64,000 nucleotides of DNA from Mycobacterium sp. 1554424.7 (GCF_001665295.1 NZ_LZSE01000005.1:1-64000), one strand, 5' to 3'; positions 19,991 through 30,292 are shown, numbered from the stretch's first letter. Program-made: numbers and translations. The notes: a model not told the origin generated them from the sequence alone.

Positions 19991-22018
19991 TTAGGCTCGC
20001 GGACTTCCGCTCCGGCCCGGCGTTTCGCGCCGCGCCAGTTCGGCCAGCATCGCGTTGTAGGCGGCCAGCTCGGCGTCGTCGTCCAGATCCGCCGCCCGGT
20101 CCAGCCGCCGGGCGGTGCGCCTGTCGCTGCGCGCCCACTGCACGAGCAGCGCGATCATCACGATCACCAGCGGCACTTCGCCTGCCGCCCAAGCGATTCC
20201 ACCGCCCAATCGCTGATCACCCAGCAGGTCGGTGTGCCAGCTCAAGCCCAGCGAGCGGTAGTAATCGGCGCCGAGCACCTTGCGCCAGCCCATCAGCACC
20301 ACCCCGAAGAAGGCGTGCAGCGGCAACGACGCGAACACCACGCCGACCTTGGCCAGCGGCGGGATGGGGCGCGGCGTCGGGTCCACCCCGATGACGACCC
20401 AATAGAACAGATATCCGCTGAGCAGGAAGTGCACGTTCATCGCCAGGTGCCCCGCGTGGCTGCTCACCGTGGTGTCGAAAAGGTTCGACAGATACAGCCC
20501 GTAAAACCCCGCCACGAAGAGCACCGTCGCGACGACGGGGTTGGTGAGGAACCGCGACACGTGACTGTGCAACGCGGCCAACAGCCACTCCCGCGGGCCC
20601 GGCGGGCCGTCGCGGCCGGCGGCCGGCAGCGCGCGCAACGCCAAGGTGACCGGCGCCCCTAGCACCAGCAGGATCGGCACCAGCATCGACAGGCCCATGT
20701 GCGCGACCATGTGCATGCTGAACATCGCCGGCATGTAGCGGCCGACGCCCGACGAGGTCACGAACAGCAACGCCAGGCAGCCCAGCAGCCAGGACACCGT
20801 CCGCCCGGGCGGCCAGTGATCGCCGCGGCGGCGCAGCCGCATCACCGCCGCCACGTACAGCGCGGCGAGGACGATCGCGGCGGTGCCGAAGATCAGGTCG
20901 AAGCGCCAGTCGAACAGGATGCGCACCGCGGTGGGCGGACCGTCGAAGTCGTAGCCGATCTCGGCTTCCGGAATCGTGGGCAGCCGGGCCGGGGGCGGTG
21001 GCGGCGCGGTGCGGCCCAGCCCGACGGCGATGCCGAAGGTGAGCCCGAACACCGCGGCCTCGATCAGCGCGAGCCTGATCAACACCCCACGCGCCCCGCT
21101 CGAATCTCCTTGCAGCGCAGCCACTCCCGAGCGCCGCTGCAGCCAGCCCAGGACGCCCAGCGCGCACAGCGCGACGAATTTGGCGACGATCAGCCGCCCG
21201 TACCCGGTCGTCAACAGGTCGGACGGCAGCACCCGCACCAGGGCATTGACCAATCCGCTGAGCGCCATCGCCACCCAGCACCACAGCGCGACCGTCGAGA
21301 ACCGCCGCGCCGCCAGGCCGATGTGGTCACCGTCGCGTAGCCCGTGGGCGAGCAGGGCGAGCAGGCCACCGGCCCACACGCTGGCGGCGATGAGGTGGAT
21401 CAGCAAGCTGTTGGTGGCCAGGTCGTGTGAACCGCCGGCCGACGAATGACCGGTCAGCCCGAGCGGAATCAGCGTCAGCAACGATGCGGCCAGCAGCAGC
21501 GGGGTCCACGACCAGCGCAGCACCGACAGGCTGGCCAGCGTGACGACCGCGGCCAGGATCGCGGTCCAGCGCCAGGCCGACGCGGTGTTGATCAACCCGG
21601 CCAAGGACCAGATCGTGCCCGGGTCGAGGTCGGCCACCGGGTGACCGGACACGTCGGAGACGGTCAGCGGGACGAGCAGTGCCGCGCACACCGCCCAAAT
21701 GCCCGACGCGACGGTCCCGAGCCGAAGCGCGCGGTACCCGCCGGCGTCCAGGACGCCGTTAGCTTGCGGCGGCACCAGGAACGCCGCGAACAGGAACGAC
21801 CCGACGGCCAGCACCGCGGCGATTTCCCCCGCCGCGCGGACGAACGGCAGCCCGAGCGTGGTGGCGGGGCCCGGATCGGGCAATCCCGTCGCGGTCAGCG
21901 CGCCCGCCAACGAGAGCGCCCCGATCCCCGCCGCCGTGCAGCCCGCGAGTACTGCGACGCCGATCAGGGGCGGCCACACCCACGCGCGGCGCGGGGCCAC
22001 CGGCCGGTCAACGGTCAT
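19991..22018 (-). CDS. CopD/CtaG-type polytopic membrane protein
   Basis: A 675-residue protein with many hydrophobic helices. The N-terminal half (about residues 15-310) resembles CopD copper-resistance proteins, and the C-terminal half (about 400-620) resembles the CtaG/caa3 cytochrome oxidase assembly family, with the histidine-rich helix GRYMPAMFSMHMVAHMGLSM. This fusion matches Rv0102-type mycobacterial proteins. Copper import or delivery to a terminal oxidase is the likely role. It follows plsB2 by 27 bp on the same strand and so may be cotranscribed with lipid genes, an arrangement I do not recall from M. tuberculosis. Confidence 0.82.
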   Translation of the reverse strand: MTVDRPVAPRRAWVWPPLIGVAVLAGCTAAGIGALSLAGALTATGLPDPGPATTLGLPFVRAAGEIAAVLAVGSFLFAAFLVPPQANGVLDAGGYRALRLGTVASGIWAVCAALLVPLTVSDVSGHPVADLDPGTIWSLAGLINTASAWRWTAILAAVVTLASLSVLRWSWTPLLLAASLLTLIPLGLTGHSSAGGSHDLATNSLLIHLIAASVWAGGLLALLAHGLRDGDHIGLAARRFSTVALWCWVAMALSGLVNALVRVLPSDLLTTGYGRLIVAKFVALCALGVLGWLQRRSGVAALQGDSSGARGVLIRLALIEAAVFGLTFGIAVGLGRTAPPPPPARLPTIPEAEIGYDFDGPPTAVRILFDWRFDLIFGTAAIVLAALYVAAVMRLRRRGDHWPPGRTVSWLLGCLALLFVTSSGVGRYMPAMFSMHMVAHMGLSMLVPILLVLGAPVTLALRALPAAGRDGPPGPREWLLAALHSHVSRFLTNPVVATVLFVAGFYGLYLSNLFDTTVSSHAGHLAMNVHFLLSGYLFYWVVIGVDPTPRPIPPLAKVGVVFASLPLHAFFGVVLMGWRKVLGADYYRSLGLSWHTDLLGDQRLGGGIAWAAGEVPLVIVMIALLVQWARSDRRTARRLDRAADLDDDAELAAYNAMLAELARRETPGRSGSPRA

Positions 22019-22045
22019 GCAACCAGGGTATTGGGCGCTTGCCGG

Positions 22046-24415
22046 CTACAGAGCTTGGCCGTCCAGCCGCTCCCGACGCGCCCTGGCCTCGCGGGCTATG
22101 AACTGCTCGCGCGCGATCCGACCGACGTACTCGGAATCCTGGAGGATGTCGCGCAGCTCCTGAAGGAAAGCGGTCCGCCTTTCGGCGAGATCGGCGGCGG
22201 GTGCGATCAGATCCTGGTCGACGACGACCTGATACGCGGTGGCGAACAGCAGCGTCGACACCGATTCGCTGCTGCGGACCCTGGCCTGCGCCACGTATTG
22301 CCGGCCCACCCCGAGCGCAGACTTGGTCAGCTCCTTGGGTCCGACGTCGGCCGGCGCGTCGCGCAACACGTCGGCGACGATCTCGTACGCCTCGAAGAAC
22401 ACCCGCAACATGGCTTCGGCCATCAACGGACGCTTCGCGAACAGCATCGCGTCGATTTCGTCGCCGCCTGCGGTGACGTGCGCTTCCCAGTCGTCGTTCC
22501 ACGCCATCTCTTCGGCGATGTGGTCGCGGAATGCCGCCGAGTCAGCGAAATAGAAATCGAACTTCAGCAGATCCCGCAACCGCATCGCCTGCGCCCAGAA
22601 CGCCGCGACGCGGTCACCTTGAGGATCCGTGACGCGCCGGGCGTGGGCCAGCGCGAGCTCGACGATCGAGGTCTCTAAAAAGGCGTGTATCAACGAGTTT
22701 CGGTAGAACGCCGCGGCGTGTTGCTGATCGGGAGCTATGCGCCACACCGGCTCCCGGCCGCCGTCGACGCGGGTGATCGGGTGTCCGTTGGACAACGTGT
22801 CGACCGCGGCGAGCACCCCGTCGCGCCGGCGCAGCCGCAACGCGCTCGTCGACATCGGGATTTGCCTGCGCTCGAGGTAATCCAGCGAGTCCTGCAGGGT
22901 GTGGTGCAGCTGACCGAGCGTCAACGCCGCGCCCCGGGTGGTGAGCAGCAGGGCGCACACCAAACCCGTCGCGGTCACCGGCGTCGCCTGCAGGATCCGC
23001 CACGCAACCTCGAACGACATCTTTTGCAGCGCAAGCCGTTTGGCATCTTTGTCCAGCGCGTCTGCCCCGTGCGCCGGGCCGAGGTACTGCCGCATCGAGA
23101 CCGCCTCGGGGAAGCGCACGTAGATCTTGCCGTAGTTGCGTTCGCCCTGCGCCTTGATGAAGTTGTAGAGCCAGACGACGCCCTCCGGTGTCTTCTCGCC
23201 GCCGCGGGCGTAGGCGGCGTACTCCGCGGTTTCGTGCAGCTGGTCAAAGCCGATCGACACGGGCTGCAGCAGGATGTCTTCGCTGCGGCCGTCCAGGTAC
23301 GCATCGGCCACGTACGAGAGCAGACCGAGCTTGGGCGGCAACATCTTTCCGGTGCGCGAGCGGGTGCCCTCGATCGACCAGCTCAGGTTGAACCGCTTCT
23401 CGACGATGTAGCCGACGTATTCGCGCAGGACGTACTTGTAGAGCGGGTCGTCGCCGATGTTGCGGCGGATGAAGATCGTGCCGGCGCGGCGCAGCAGCGG
23501 GCCCATCACCCCGAAGGACAGGTTGATGCCGGCGAACACGTGCACCGGCGGCAGCCGGTTCTCCTGCATGGCGACCGGCACCACCGCGCCGTCGATGTAG
23601 GACCGGTGCGAAAACAGCAGCACCGCCGGATGGGTTTCCAGCGCGGCGCGCATGGCCGCCACCTGGTACTCGTCGTAGTCGATCTCCGGGTCGAATCCGC
23701 GGCTGAGCGCCCTGCCCAGGACCCCCACCAGGTCTACGGACACCCGGCTCCACCCGGTGGACAGTTCGTCGAGCATCTTGCCGGCTTCCTCGACGGTGGC
23801 GCCCGGGATTCTCTTCAGGCCGGCGCGAAAACGCGTGGACGCCAAGATCTCTGGCTTCACCAGCCGCGGCGACTTGTACTGCGGCCCCAGGATTCGGTAC
23901 TCGGCGCGCTCCATCGCCAAGATGGCGCGGCGGGTGACGAACTGCGCGAAGTCGTTACGGTCCTCGCCGACGGTGGTGTCGCGCCACTGCTGGCGCAATT
24001 CGGAGACCTTGGCCGGCTCGCCGGCCACCACCCGCGCGCGCTGCGGGTCGGTGCGGATGATGTGCCGCTGCTGACGCGGGTTGGGGTGGTAGGGATCTTG
24101 GCCGGGGAGCAGGCCCGCGAGCTTGGCGACTCGGCCGCGGTTGGCGGGCGGCAGCCAGAACACCCGCACCGGCACGACTGAGCGGTCGTCGTTGGCTTCG
24201 GACTCGAGCCGCTCAACCAGCTCGGGCAGCGCCGTGGGCGGCGCGTTGTCCTCCGGCAGCGTCAACACCTCGAACGTCACGTCCGGGTTGCCCGCACGCT
24301 GCTGACCCAACCACGCCATGACCAGCTCCCGCTCGACCGGCGAAGCCATGGACGCCAATATCAGCGAATCTTGCGCAGTCAGGACTGCGCTGATATCAGC
24401 TGCCGGTTTGGTCAC
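22046..24415 (-). CDS. plsB2: Glycerol-3-phosphate acyltransferase
   Basis: Membrane-associated enzyme adding the first acyl chain to glycerol 3-phosphate. Its 789 residues equal the length recalled for Rv2482c. The acyltransferase block has HX4D as HRSYID (near residue 270), a [23 protein letters not shown] segment and the EGTRSRTGK glycerol-phosphate-binding motif. Flanking regions are helical, without an obvious signal peptide. Its ATG overlaps the plsC stop in ATGA, so the two are coupled. It probably works in sequence with the next two upstream genes. Confidence 0.93.
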   Translation of the reverse strand: MTKPAADISAVLTAQDSLILASMASPVERELVMAWLGQQRAGNPDVTFEVLTLPEDNAPPTALPELVERLESEANDDRSVVPVRVFWLPPANRGRVAKLAGLLPGQDPYHPNPRQQRHIIRTDPQRARVVAGEPAKVSELRQQWRDTTVGEDRNDFAQFVTRRAILAMERAEYRILGPQYKSPRLVKPEILASTRFRAGLKRIPGATVEEAGKMLDELSTGWSRVSVDLVGVLGRALSRGFDPEIDYDEYQVAAMRAALETHPAVLLFSHRSYIDGAVVPVAMQENRLPPVHVFAGINLSFGVMGPLLRRAGTIFIRRNIGDDPLYKYVLREYVGYIVEKRFNLSWSIEGTRSRTGKMLPPKLGLLSYVADAYLDGRSEDILLQPVSIGFDQLHETAEYAAYARGGEKTPEGVVWLYNFIKAQGERNYGKIYVRFPEAVSMRQYLGPAHGADALDKDAKRLALQKMSFEVAWRILQATPVTATGLVCALLLTTRGAALTLGQLHHTLQDSLDYLERRQIPMSTSALRLRRRDGVLAAVDTLSNGHPITRVDGGREPVWRIAPDQQHAAAFYRNSLIHAFLETSIVELALAHARRVTDPQGDRVAAFWAQAMRLRDLLKFDFYFADSAAFRDHIAEEMAWNDDWEAHVTAGGDEIDAMLFAKRPLMAEAMLRVFFEAYEIVADVLRDAPADVGPKELTKSALGVGRQYVAQARVRSSESVSTLLFATAYQVVVDQDLIAPAADLAERRTAFLQELRDILQDSEYVGRIAREQFIAREARARRERLDGQAL

Positions 24416-26181
24416 GGCCGCCCTCTGGGCGGGGCGCTAGATGACCCGCCGATGACGCTCCCGCGCCCGCTAGGCCGTTGTGCCTCACCGTCTTTGAGGG
24501 CCACCTCGGACTCGTTCGGGTTCGCCTTCGCCGGCTTTGCCTTGGGCGCGGCTTTCTTGGGCGCGGCCTTCTTCGCGGCGGCCTTCCTGGCGGGCGCCTT
24601 GGCCGCCTTCTTGGGGGCCGCCTTCTTCGCGGTCGCCTTGGCTTTCTTCGCCGCTTTCTTTTCGGCGTGCAGGTCGATTTCGGGCAGTTCGTCGACGGGC
24701 CAGTTGGCCAGCGTGTCCAGGTAGAGCTGCCGCACCTCGGCGATGCGCTCCGGCAGCGTCTCAACGGTCCAGTCCTGCACCGAAATCGGCGGGAACACCG
24801 CGACGTCGACCGTGCCGGGGTTGATGACGGTGGAGTTTCGGGCGGCGACGATCTCGGCATTGCGGATCACGATCGGAACAATCGGAATTCCCACCGCCAT
24901 CGCGATGCGGAAGGGCCCCTTCTTGAACGGCCCCACCTCGGTGGTGTCCACCCGGGTGCCCTCCGGAGCGATGACGATCGAAAGCCCGTTGCGGGCCCGG
25001 TCTTCGACCGTGTGCATCGTCTCGACCGCGGCGACCGGGTCGTCCCGGTCGATGAACACGGTGTCCACCAACTTGCCGAGCGTGCCCATAATGGGGTCTT
25101 TTTGCAGCTCCTTCTTGCCGACGCCGACCCAGTTGTCGCGCACCAGCGCGCCCGCGATGACGGGGTCAACCTGGTTGCGGTGGTTGAAGATAAAGACCGC
25201 CGGACGCTCTGCGGTCAAATTCTCCTCGCCGATGACGTTGAGGTGCACCCCGGCGATCGCCAGCGACAACTGGGAGAAGGTGGAGGTGAAGAAGTTCACG
25301 CCGCGCCGCCGGCTGCGGGTCAGCACACCGATGCCCACCGCCCCGGCGGCGACCGGGAACATCGAACTGAAGCCGGCGAGCGTTCGCAACTGTCGCTGCA
25401 GACCCAGCCGACCGCGGCTCTCGAATCTCAGGATCGGCCAGCCGCGGCGCTTGGCCACGGCGGCCATCTTCCCCTCGGGGTTGGTCGGCCGGGGATTGCC
25501 GACCAGGTACATCAGGGCGACGTCCTCGTCACCGTCGGCGTAGAAGTAGCTGTCCTTGAGGTCGATGCCGTGCTCGGCGGCGAACCGTTGCACCGCAGCG
25601 GCTTTGCCGGGCCCCCACAGGATCGGCTTCTGCACCCCGCCGGTGAGTATCCCGTCTTCGTTCGTCTCGAACTTGTTGGTGAGCATGTTGGAGATGCCGA
25701 GGAAGCGCGCCACCGGGTTGACCTGAATGGTCAACGCCGACGAGCTCAGCACCACGGTGTGGCCGCGGGCCACGTGCGCACGCACCAGCTCGCGCATCTC
25801 GGGGTAGATCCGCGACTCGATCCGTTGCACGAACAGCCGTTCGCCGATCTCCTCCAGGTCGTCCAGCAGCCGCCCGGCCAGGGCCGCGGCGGCCTTGCCG
25901 ATGAGGTCCTCGAACTCGATGCGTCCGAGGGTGTGGCTCAGGCCGGCCTGAACCATGCTGAGCAGCTCGCCCACGCCCATATCGCGGCGCAGCAGCCGCT
26001 CCTGGGTCAGGATGACGGCGGTGAACCCGGCGACCAGCGTGCCGTCCAGGTCGAAAAACGCGCCGATCTTGGGCCCGGGCGGGCTGGCCATGATCTCGGC
26101 GACCGAGCCGGGCAGCCGCAGGTCGCCGGCCGGTTTCTTTTGTGCACCACCATTTTTGGCGTTCTTCTGAGCCGCGCTCAT
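24412..26181 (-). CDS. plsC: Bifunctional HAD-domain / 1-acylglycerol-3-phosphate acyltransferase
   Basis: A 589-residue two-domain protein. Residues about 35-260 are a HAD/SerB-type hydrolase: [13 protein letters not shown] (motif I), the [12 protein letters not shown] region (motif II) and [11 protein letters not shown] (motif IV). Residues about 290-500 are a PlsC-type acyltransferase with [10 protein letters not shown] (HX4D) and APEGTR. The last 75 residues form a Lys/Ala/Pro-rich histone-like tail. The acyltransferase makes phosphatidic acid; the HAD domain could act as a phosphatase on a related lipid, which is inference. It overlaps both neighbours by ATGA. Confidence 0.92.
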   Translation of the reverse strand: MSAAQKNAKNGGAQKKPAGDLRLPGSVAEIMASPPGPKIGAFFDLDGTLVAGFTAVILTQERLLRRDMGVGELLSMVQAGLSHTLGRIEFEDLIGKAAAALAGRLLDDLEEIGERLFVQRIESRIYPEMRELVRAHVARGHTVVLSSSALTIQVNPVARFLGISNMLTNKFETNEDGILTGGVQKPILWGPGKAAAVQRFAAEHGIDLKDSYFYADGDEDVALMYLVGNPRPTNPEGKMAAVAKRRGWPILRFESRGRLGLQRQLRTLAGFSSMFPVAAGAVGIGVLTRSRRRGVNFFTSTFSQLSLAIAGVHLNVIGEENLTAERPAVFIFNHRNQVDPVIAGALVRDNWVGVGKKELQKDPIMGTLGKLVDTVFIDRDDPVAAVETMHTVEDRARNGLSIVIAPEGTRVDTTEVGPFKKGPFRIAMAVGIPIVPIVIRNAEIVAARNSTVINPGTVDVAVFPPISVQDWTVETLPERIAEVRQLYLDTLANWPVDELPEIDLHAEKKAAKKAKATAKKAAPKKAAKAPARKAAAKKAAPKKAAPKAKPAKANPNESEVALKDGEAQRPSGRGSVIGGSSSAPPRGRP

Positions 26182-27647
26182 GGGCCCGCCACCGAACGCG
26201 CGGAAACGGCCGGCTCGGTGAACGAGGCGGGCACCGCGCGCGGTGCCGGATCACCGGCCAGCGCCAGGATCTCGTCGAAGCCCTCCAGCAGGCACTGGGC
26301 GAACAGCGGTTCGTTGCGCACGGAGGCCCGGTCGTAGCGCACGGTGATGGTGCACCACCCACCCCGGGAGATCAGCACCACCATCATCGCCACCCCGGGC
26401 AGCGGGCCAACCCCGTACTGCCGCAAGACCTTTGCGCCGGCGATGTACGTGTCGCCGGGGTAGACCGGGACGTTGCTGGCCTGCACGTCGGAGCCGATCA
26501 CCGAGCCGGTGAGCCCCTCCAGCACCGCCGTCGGCAGCACGCTGAGCACCGGGGCGATGGAACCGATGATGTTCATCGCGGGCTCGTCGCGCCGCTGCGT
26601 CATCTGGGCGCGGATCTTCTTCATCCGTGCGACCGGATCGGCGGTGCCCAACGGCGCAGCCAGGTTGACCCCGGTCCACCGGTTGCCGCCGGCCGTGTCG
26701 GCGTCGGCCCGCAGGTTCACCGGCACAGCCATCGGCAGTGTGCTGATGGGCACGCCGAGGGCCATATGGTAGCGGCGCAGCGCGCCTGACAGCCCGGCGA
26801 GATAGGCGTCGTTGATGGATCCGCCGCCGGCTTTCGCGGCCCGGTGCAGGTCCGAAAGCGGGATGTCGATCGCTTCGGTCCGGGTGGCGAGGCTGCGCCG
26901 GCGCAGCAGCGGCGACGGCTCGGCGGCGCGGTTCATCACCCGCATGCCCGACACCGCGTAACCGACCACTCCGCCGACCGTGGACACCGGGTCCAGGACC
27001 GCCTTGCCGGCTGCGGACACCGCCCCGGACACGGCACCTACGACGCCGTTGACGAGGGCCAAGGGCAGGCGGTTGATGCCTTGGCGCATCAGGTCGTTGG
27101 GCGTCAGGTCCTGTGGGACGGGTTGCGGCGGCGTCGCCCTCGGCGGCGGCTCGCGCTCGAGGTCGTAGATCTCGGCGAACATCTCGACGCCCCCGACGCC
27201 GTCGGTGACCGCGTGGCTGACATGCAGCAACGTGGCGGCCCGCCCGTCGGCCAGACCCTCCACCAGGGTGGCGGTCCACAGCGGCCGCGAGATGTCCATC
27301 GGCGACTGCAGGATCACCTCGGCGAGATCGAACACCTCCCGCAGCGTGCCGGACCCCGACACCCGCAGCCGCCGCACATGGAAGTCGAGGTTGAAGTCGG
27401 GATCGACCACCCAGCGCGGCGACGCCGTCGGCAACGTCGGCACCACAACCTTCTGCCGCAGCCGCCGCACCCGACGGGAGGCGTTTTCGAATCGGGTCCG
27501 GAACCGATCCCAGTCCGGCGTGGTGTCGAGGAGCTCGAGCGCCATGATCCCCGACCGCGTCCGGGGGTTCGCCTCGCCCCGATGCATCAGGTAATCGACC
27601 GGCCCGAGCTCGTCGGACAACTGAACTGCCTCGACCGACTCAGCCAT
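26178..27647 (-). CDS. WS/DGAT-family acyltransferase (triacylglycerol synthase-like)
   Basis: A 489-residue protein of the wax ester synthase/diacylglycerol acyltransferase class. The N-terminus (LSDELGPVDYLMHRGEANPRTRSGIMALELLD) is typical. The catalytic HHxxxDG motif appears as SHAVTDG near residue 145: the second, essential His and the DG are kept, while the first His is Ser. The C-terminal half has NLRADADTAGGNRW and SNVPVYPGD, family landmarks. Expected reaction: acyl-CoA plus diacylglycerol (or an alcohol) to triacylglycerol (or wax ester). First gene of the plsC-plsB2 string; corresponds to Rv2484c. Confidence 0.9.
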   Translation of the reverse strand: MAESVEAVQLSDELGPVDYLMHRGEANPRTRSGIMALELLDTTPDWDRFRTRFENASRRVRRLRQKVVVPTLPTASPRWVVDPDFNLDFHVRRLRVSGSGTLREVFDLAEVILQSPMDISRPLWTATLVEGLADGRAATLLHVSHAVTDGVGGVEMFAEIYDLEREPPPRATPPQPVPQDLTPNDLMRQGINRLPLALVNGVVGAVSGAVSAAGKAVLDPVSTVGGVVGYAVSGMRVMNRAAEPSPLLRRRSLATRTEAIDIPLSDLHRAAKAGGGSINDAYLAGLSGALRRYHMALGVPISTLPMAVPVNLRADADTAGGNRWTGVNLAAPLGTADPVARMKKIRAQMTQRRDEPAMNIIGSIAPVLSVLPTAVLEGLTGSVIGSDVQASNVPVYPGDTYIAGAKVLRQYGVGPLPGVAMMVVLISRGGWCTITVRYDRASVRNEPLFAQCLLEGFDEILALAGDPAPRAVPASFTEPAVSARSVAGP

Positions 27648-27788
27648 GATCGTGAACTCGACGCAACAACGTTGTCACCCCTGACCAAGCCTCCTGCCTG
27701 GGACCCGCGGACCGGATTGCTCACCCAACGCTAGTCGGCTTGCCGCGCTGGTGAAAGGCGCGATCCAGTCAGCGAAGCAACACCCGGC

Positions 27789-29036
27789 TCAGCTGGCCGA
27801 AGTCGCGGACAGCGCCAACGAACCCGCCCGCGAGCTGGCGCGACGACCGTAGACGACGCCCAGGAAGTCCGCGACGGCATCGGCGGCCAACCGCGACCGG
27901 ACCGTCGGGGTGAGGTCGAACGCGTGGTGCGCGTTGGCGAGCTCGGCGTAGCCGACCGTGGCCGCGCCGGCGTCCCGCAACGCCGCGCAGAACGCCCGGG
28001 CCTGACCGCTGGGAACCAATTCGTCCTTCTCGCCGTGCAGCACGAAGAACGGTGGGGCCTGGCCGTGCGCGTAGGTGACCGGCGACGCCGACCTGAAGCG
28101 CTCGGGGTTCTCTCGGTAGCGGGTCTTGAGAACGAACTGCTCGAGGAACGGCAGCATCAGCTCGTGCATGTTCTCGAAGTCGGTGAAGTCGTAGACGCCG
28201 TAATACGGCGCGACGGCCTGGACGGTGGTGTCGGCGTCCTCGAAGCCGGGTTGGAACGTCGGGTCGTTGGGGGTGAGCGCGGCAAGCGACGCCAGGTGCC
28301 CGCCCGCGGACCCGCCGGTGATGGCGATGAAGTCGGGATCGCCGCCGTAGTCGGCAATGTTGGCGCGCACCCACGCGATCGCCCTCTTCACGTCGATGAG
28401 GTGGGTCGGGAACGTGCAGCGGGGGCTCTTGCTGTAGTTGATCGAGACGCAGATCCACCCGAGTTCGGCCATCCGGCTCATCAGCGTGTAGGCCTGCACG
28501 CGTTTGTCGCCGATGGCCCACGCTCCCCCTGGAACCTGGATCAGCACCGGTGCGCGGCGCCCCGGCGCCAGGTCTTCACGCCGCCAGATGTCGAGAAGGT
28601 GTTCGACACCGCCGGGACCGTAAGGGATGTCGGAGGTCTGCGCCGCGTACCGGCGGTGCGCCCCGGGCCGGCGCAACAGCCCGCCGCGCGTGACGCATTC
28701 GGGCTGGGCGCCGGCCGGGTGGCGCACCAGGTCACGGAAGTCCGGCCCGAAGCACTCCTCGAGCGCGGCGGTGAGCGCTTGGTCGGCTTTCTGCGCGGCC
28801 CACGACGCGCCGACGCGGCCGATCGAGGGCTGCGAGACCCGCGACAACGCATGCCCGGTCAGCACGTGCGGGGGAAATTCGGCGGAGAGCCAGCCGGCCA
28901 CCCAGCCGACCGCGCGTGGCGAACCGCGCAACAACAGGGCACCGGCCCGGTACGTATCTCTGGCGTCGGCCGCCAGTCGCAGCGCCTGCGCACCAGCCAG
29001 CGAGCACCGCGAAGTCAAGTTCAAGGCCACGCTCAT
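27789..29036 (-). CDS. lipQ: Carboxylesterase LipQ
   Basis: Alpha/beta-hydrolase of the hormone-sensitive-lipase/carboxylesterase class. The nucleophile elbow is GGSAGG (ITGGSAGGHLAS), the oxyanion region is PVLIQVPGGAW, and the His is in ANAHHAFDL near the C-terminus, with the acid in HGEKDELVP. The ATG at 29036 (MSVALNLTSRCSLAG) is preferred, with GAGGGG nine bases upstream, giving 415 residues. The first 100 residues are helical and may associate with membrane. The gap of 141 bp to the WS/DGAT gene suggests its own or a read-through transcript. Matches Rv2485c by order. Confidence 0.9.
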   Translation of the reverse strand: MSVALNLTSRCSLAGAQALRLAADARDTYRAGALLLRGSPRAVGWVAGWLSAEFPPHVLTGHALSRVSQPSIGRVGASWAAQKADQALTAALEECFGPDFRDLVRHPAGAQPECVTRGGLLRRPGAHRRYAAQTSDIPYGPGGVEHLLDIWRREDLAPGRRAPVLIQVPGGAWAIGDKRVQAYTLMSRMAELGWICVSINYSKSPRCTFPTHLIDVKRAIAWVRANIADYGGDPDFIAITGGSAGGHLASLAALTPNDPTFQPGFEDADTTVQAVAPYYGVYDFTDFENMHELMLPFLEQFVLKTRYRENPERFRSASPVTYAHGQAPPFFVLHGEKDELVPSGQARAFCAALRDAGAATVGYAELANAHHAFDLTPTVRSRLAADAVADFLGVVYGRRASSRAGSLALSATSAS

Positions 29037-29221
29037 CCAACGCACCCCTCGACGGCTATGCACACGCTTCGTTGCGGTTAACGGCTGTTTACCAACCGGT
29101 GTTGTACGTGTGTCGAGGTCTCACACGATAACCGATAAGCGCGGCGGCGGAAGACTTTTCGGGCGCGTCGTGTTGGACGAGTCCTTCGGCGTGTCGCGTT
29201 CGATAGACTGACCTGCACATT

Positions 29222-29295
29222 GCCTCCGTAGCTCAGGTGGATAGAGCAAGGGCCTTCTAATCCCTAGGTCGCACGTTCGAGTCGTGCCGGGGGCA
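29222..29295 (+). tRNA. tRNA-Arg (TCT anticodon)
   Basis: Acceptor GCCTCCG pairs with CGGGGGC (one G-U pair), discriminator A at 29295. The D-arm is GCTCAGGTGGATAGAGC and the T-arm GCACGTTCGAGTCGTGC. The anticodon loop CTTCTAA gives TCT. The anticodon stem AGGGC/TCCCT has a C-T (C31-U39) mismatch next to the loop. No CCA is encoded. It marks the left border of the accessory block. Confidence 0.92.
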
Positions 29296-29515
29296 CCCTG
29301 TTCCGGCTGGTCGCTGCCCCGGCGGTCACCGGGCGGGTCGGGCTTGTGGTTCACCCCGGGGTTCCCGGCGAGGGGGGTACCGTCGCTCTGGCCCCAAAGG
29401 TCTCATACGTCACAGGGGTCGAATATTGGAGCAGACGCCAATCGCAAGCTGGGACTGCGGCCCGCCGTGTCGCATACCTGCCGTGTCGGCCCGGGCCATA
29501 CGGCCCGTGCGGCGG

Positions 29516-30226
29516 TCAAGCCGCGAGGATCGCTTTGGCGACCTCGTCGGGGTGAGTCAGCATTCCGTTATGCGTACCCGGAACCACGATGGGCCGGACG
29601 CCGATCCGTGCGGCGGTTTCGGCCGCAGGCCGCGGCATGGCCAAGTCGTCGTCGCCGGTGATATAGGCCATCGGAATGCCGAGATCGAGCGGGTGGAAGT
29701 CGAGGACGCCGAGAAAATAACCTCCGGGCTGAAGCGTCAATAGATCGGCCACTAACCGCTGCAGGTCGGGTGAGACGCCTTGCATCAATTCCCGTTTGAG
29801 GTATTCCAGGGTTGCCGGCAGTGCGCCAAACGGGGATTCCTTTATCCTCCGTAGCCCTGAAAGGCGCTTGTCGCGCGGATTTTCGTCCATCAGGGACATG
29901 CCAGGAAGGGGCACGTGCCCGTTGTAGTAGACGAGGTTGTCGACTCGCCCCGGGAGCATCCGGGCGGCGCCGGTGGCGGGAAAGCCGCCCCAGCTATGCG
30001 CCACCAGCACCACCTTGCCGGATTCCAGCCGCCGCACCTCCTGGACGATGTAGTCGATCGCGTCCCGAAGTTGGTAGCCCGACGGGTCGTCGCCGTCATT
30101 CATGCCAGGCAGCGTCAATGCGATCGCCCGGTGCCCCGCCCCGCGAAGCCGCTCGGCGACCGGTCGCCAGGACCACGCGCCGTGCCAGGCGCCCGGAATC
30201 ATTACGTACGTCGACACTGCTTTCAC
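29516..30226 (-). CDS. Alpha/beta hydrolase
   Basis: A 236-residue single-domain hydrolase. The core strand STYVMIPGAWHGAWSW is followed by the nucleophile elbow AHSWGG with Ser78 and by the His in VPGTHNGMLTHPDEV near the end. The pattern GAWHGAW...HSWGG is typical of the salicylate-esterase-like hydrolases. The acid is probably in ITGDDDLAMP. There is no signal peptide. The 66-bp gap from the upstream hydrolase on the same strand suggests a two-gene unit. Substrate unknown. Confidence 0.85.
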   Translation of the reverse strand: MKAVSTYVMIPGAWHGAWSWRPVAERLRGAGHRAIALTLPGMNDGDDPSGYQLRDAIDYIVQEVRRLESGKVVLVAHSWGGFPATGAARMLPGRVDNLVYYNGHVPLPGMSLMDENPRDKRLSGLRRIKESPFGALPATLEYLKRELMQGVSPDLQRLVADLLTLQPGGYFLGVLDFHPLDLGIPMAYITGDDDLAMPRPAAETAARIGVRPIVVPGTHNGMLTHPDEVAKAILAA

Positions 30227-30292
30227 CGCGCCCCTCTGGCAGTCATTGCACGGATGGCCTCGCTTGGCCCGCGCCCGCGACGGCGGGCGACG

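Noticed and set aside
29121-29354. Leftward frame with GTTRTCDLGIRRPLLYPPELRR
   Set aside because: Classic artefact of translating the complement of a tRNA gene, here tRNA-Arg.
29296-29515. Integrase, attachment repeat or insertion sequence next to tRNA-Arg
   Set aside because: No integrase-like frame and no duplicated tRNA 3' end could be found in the window.
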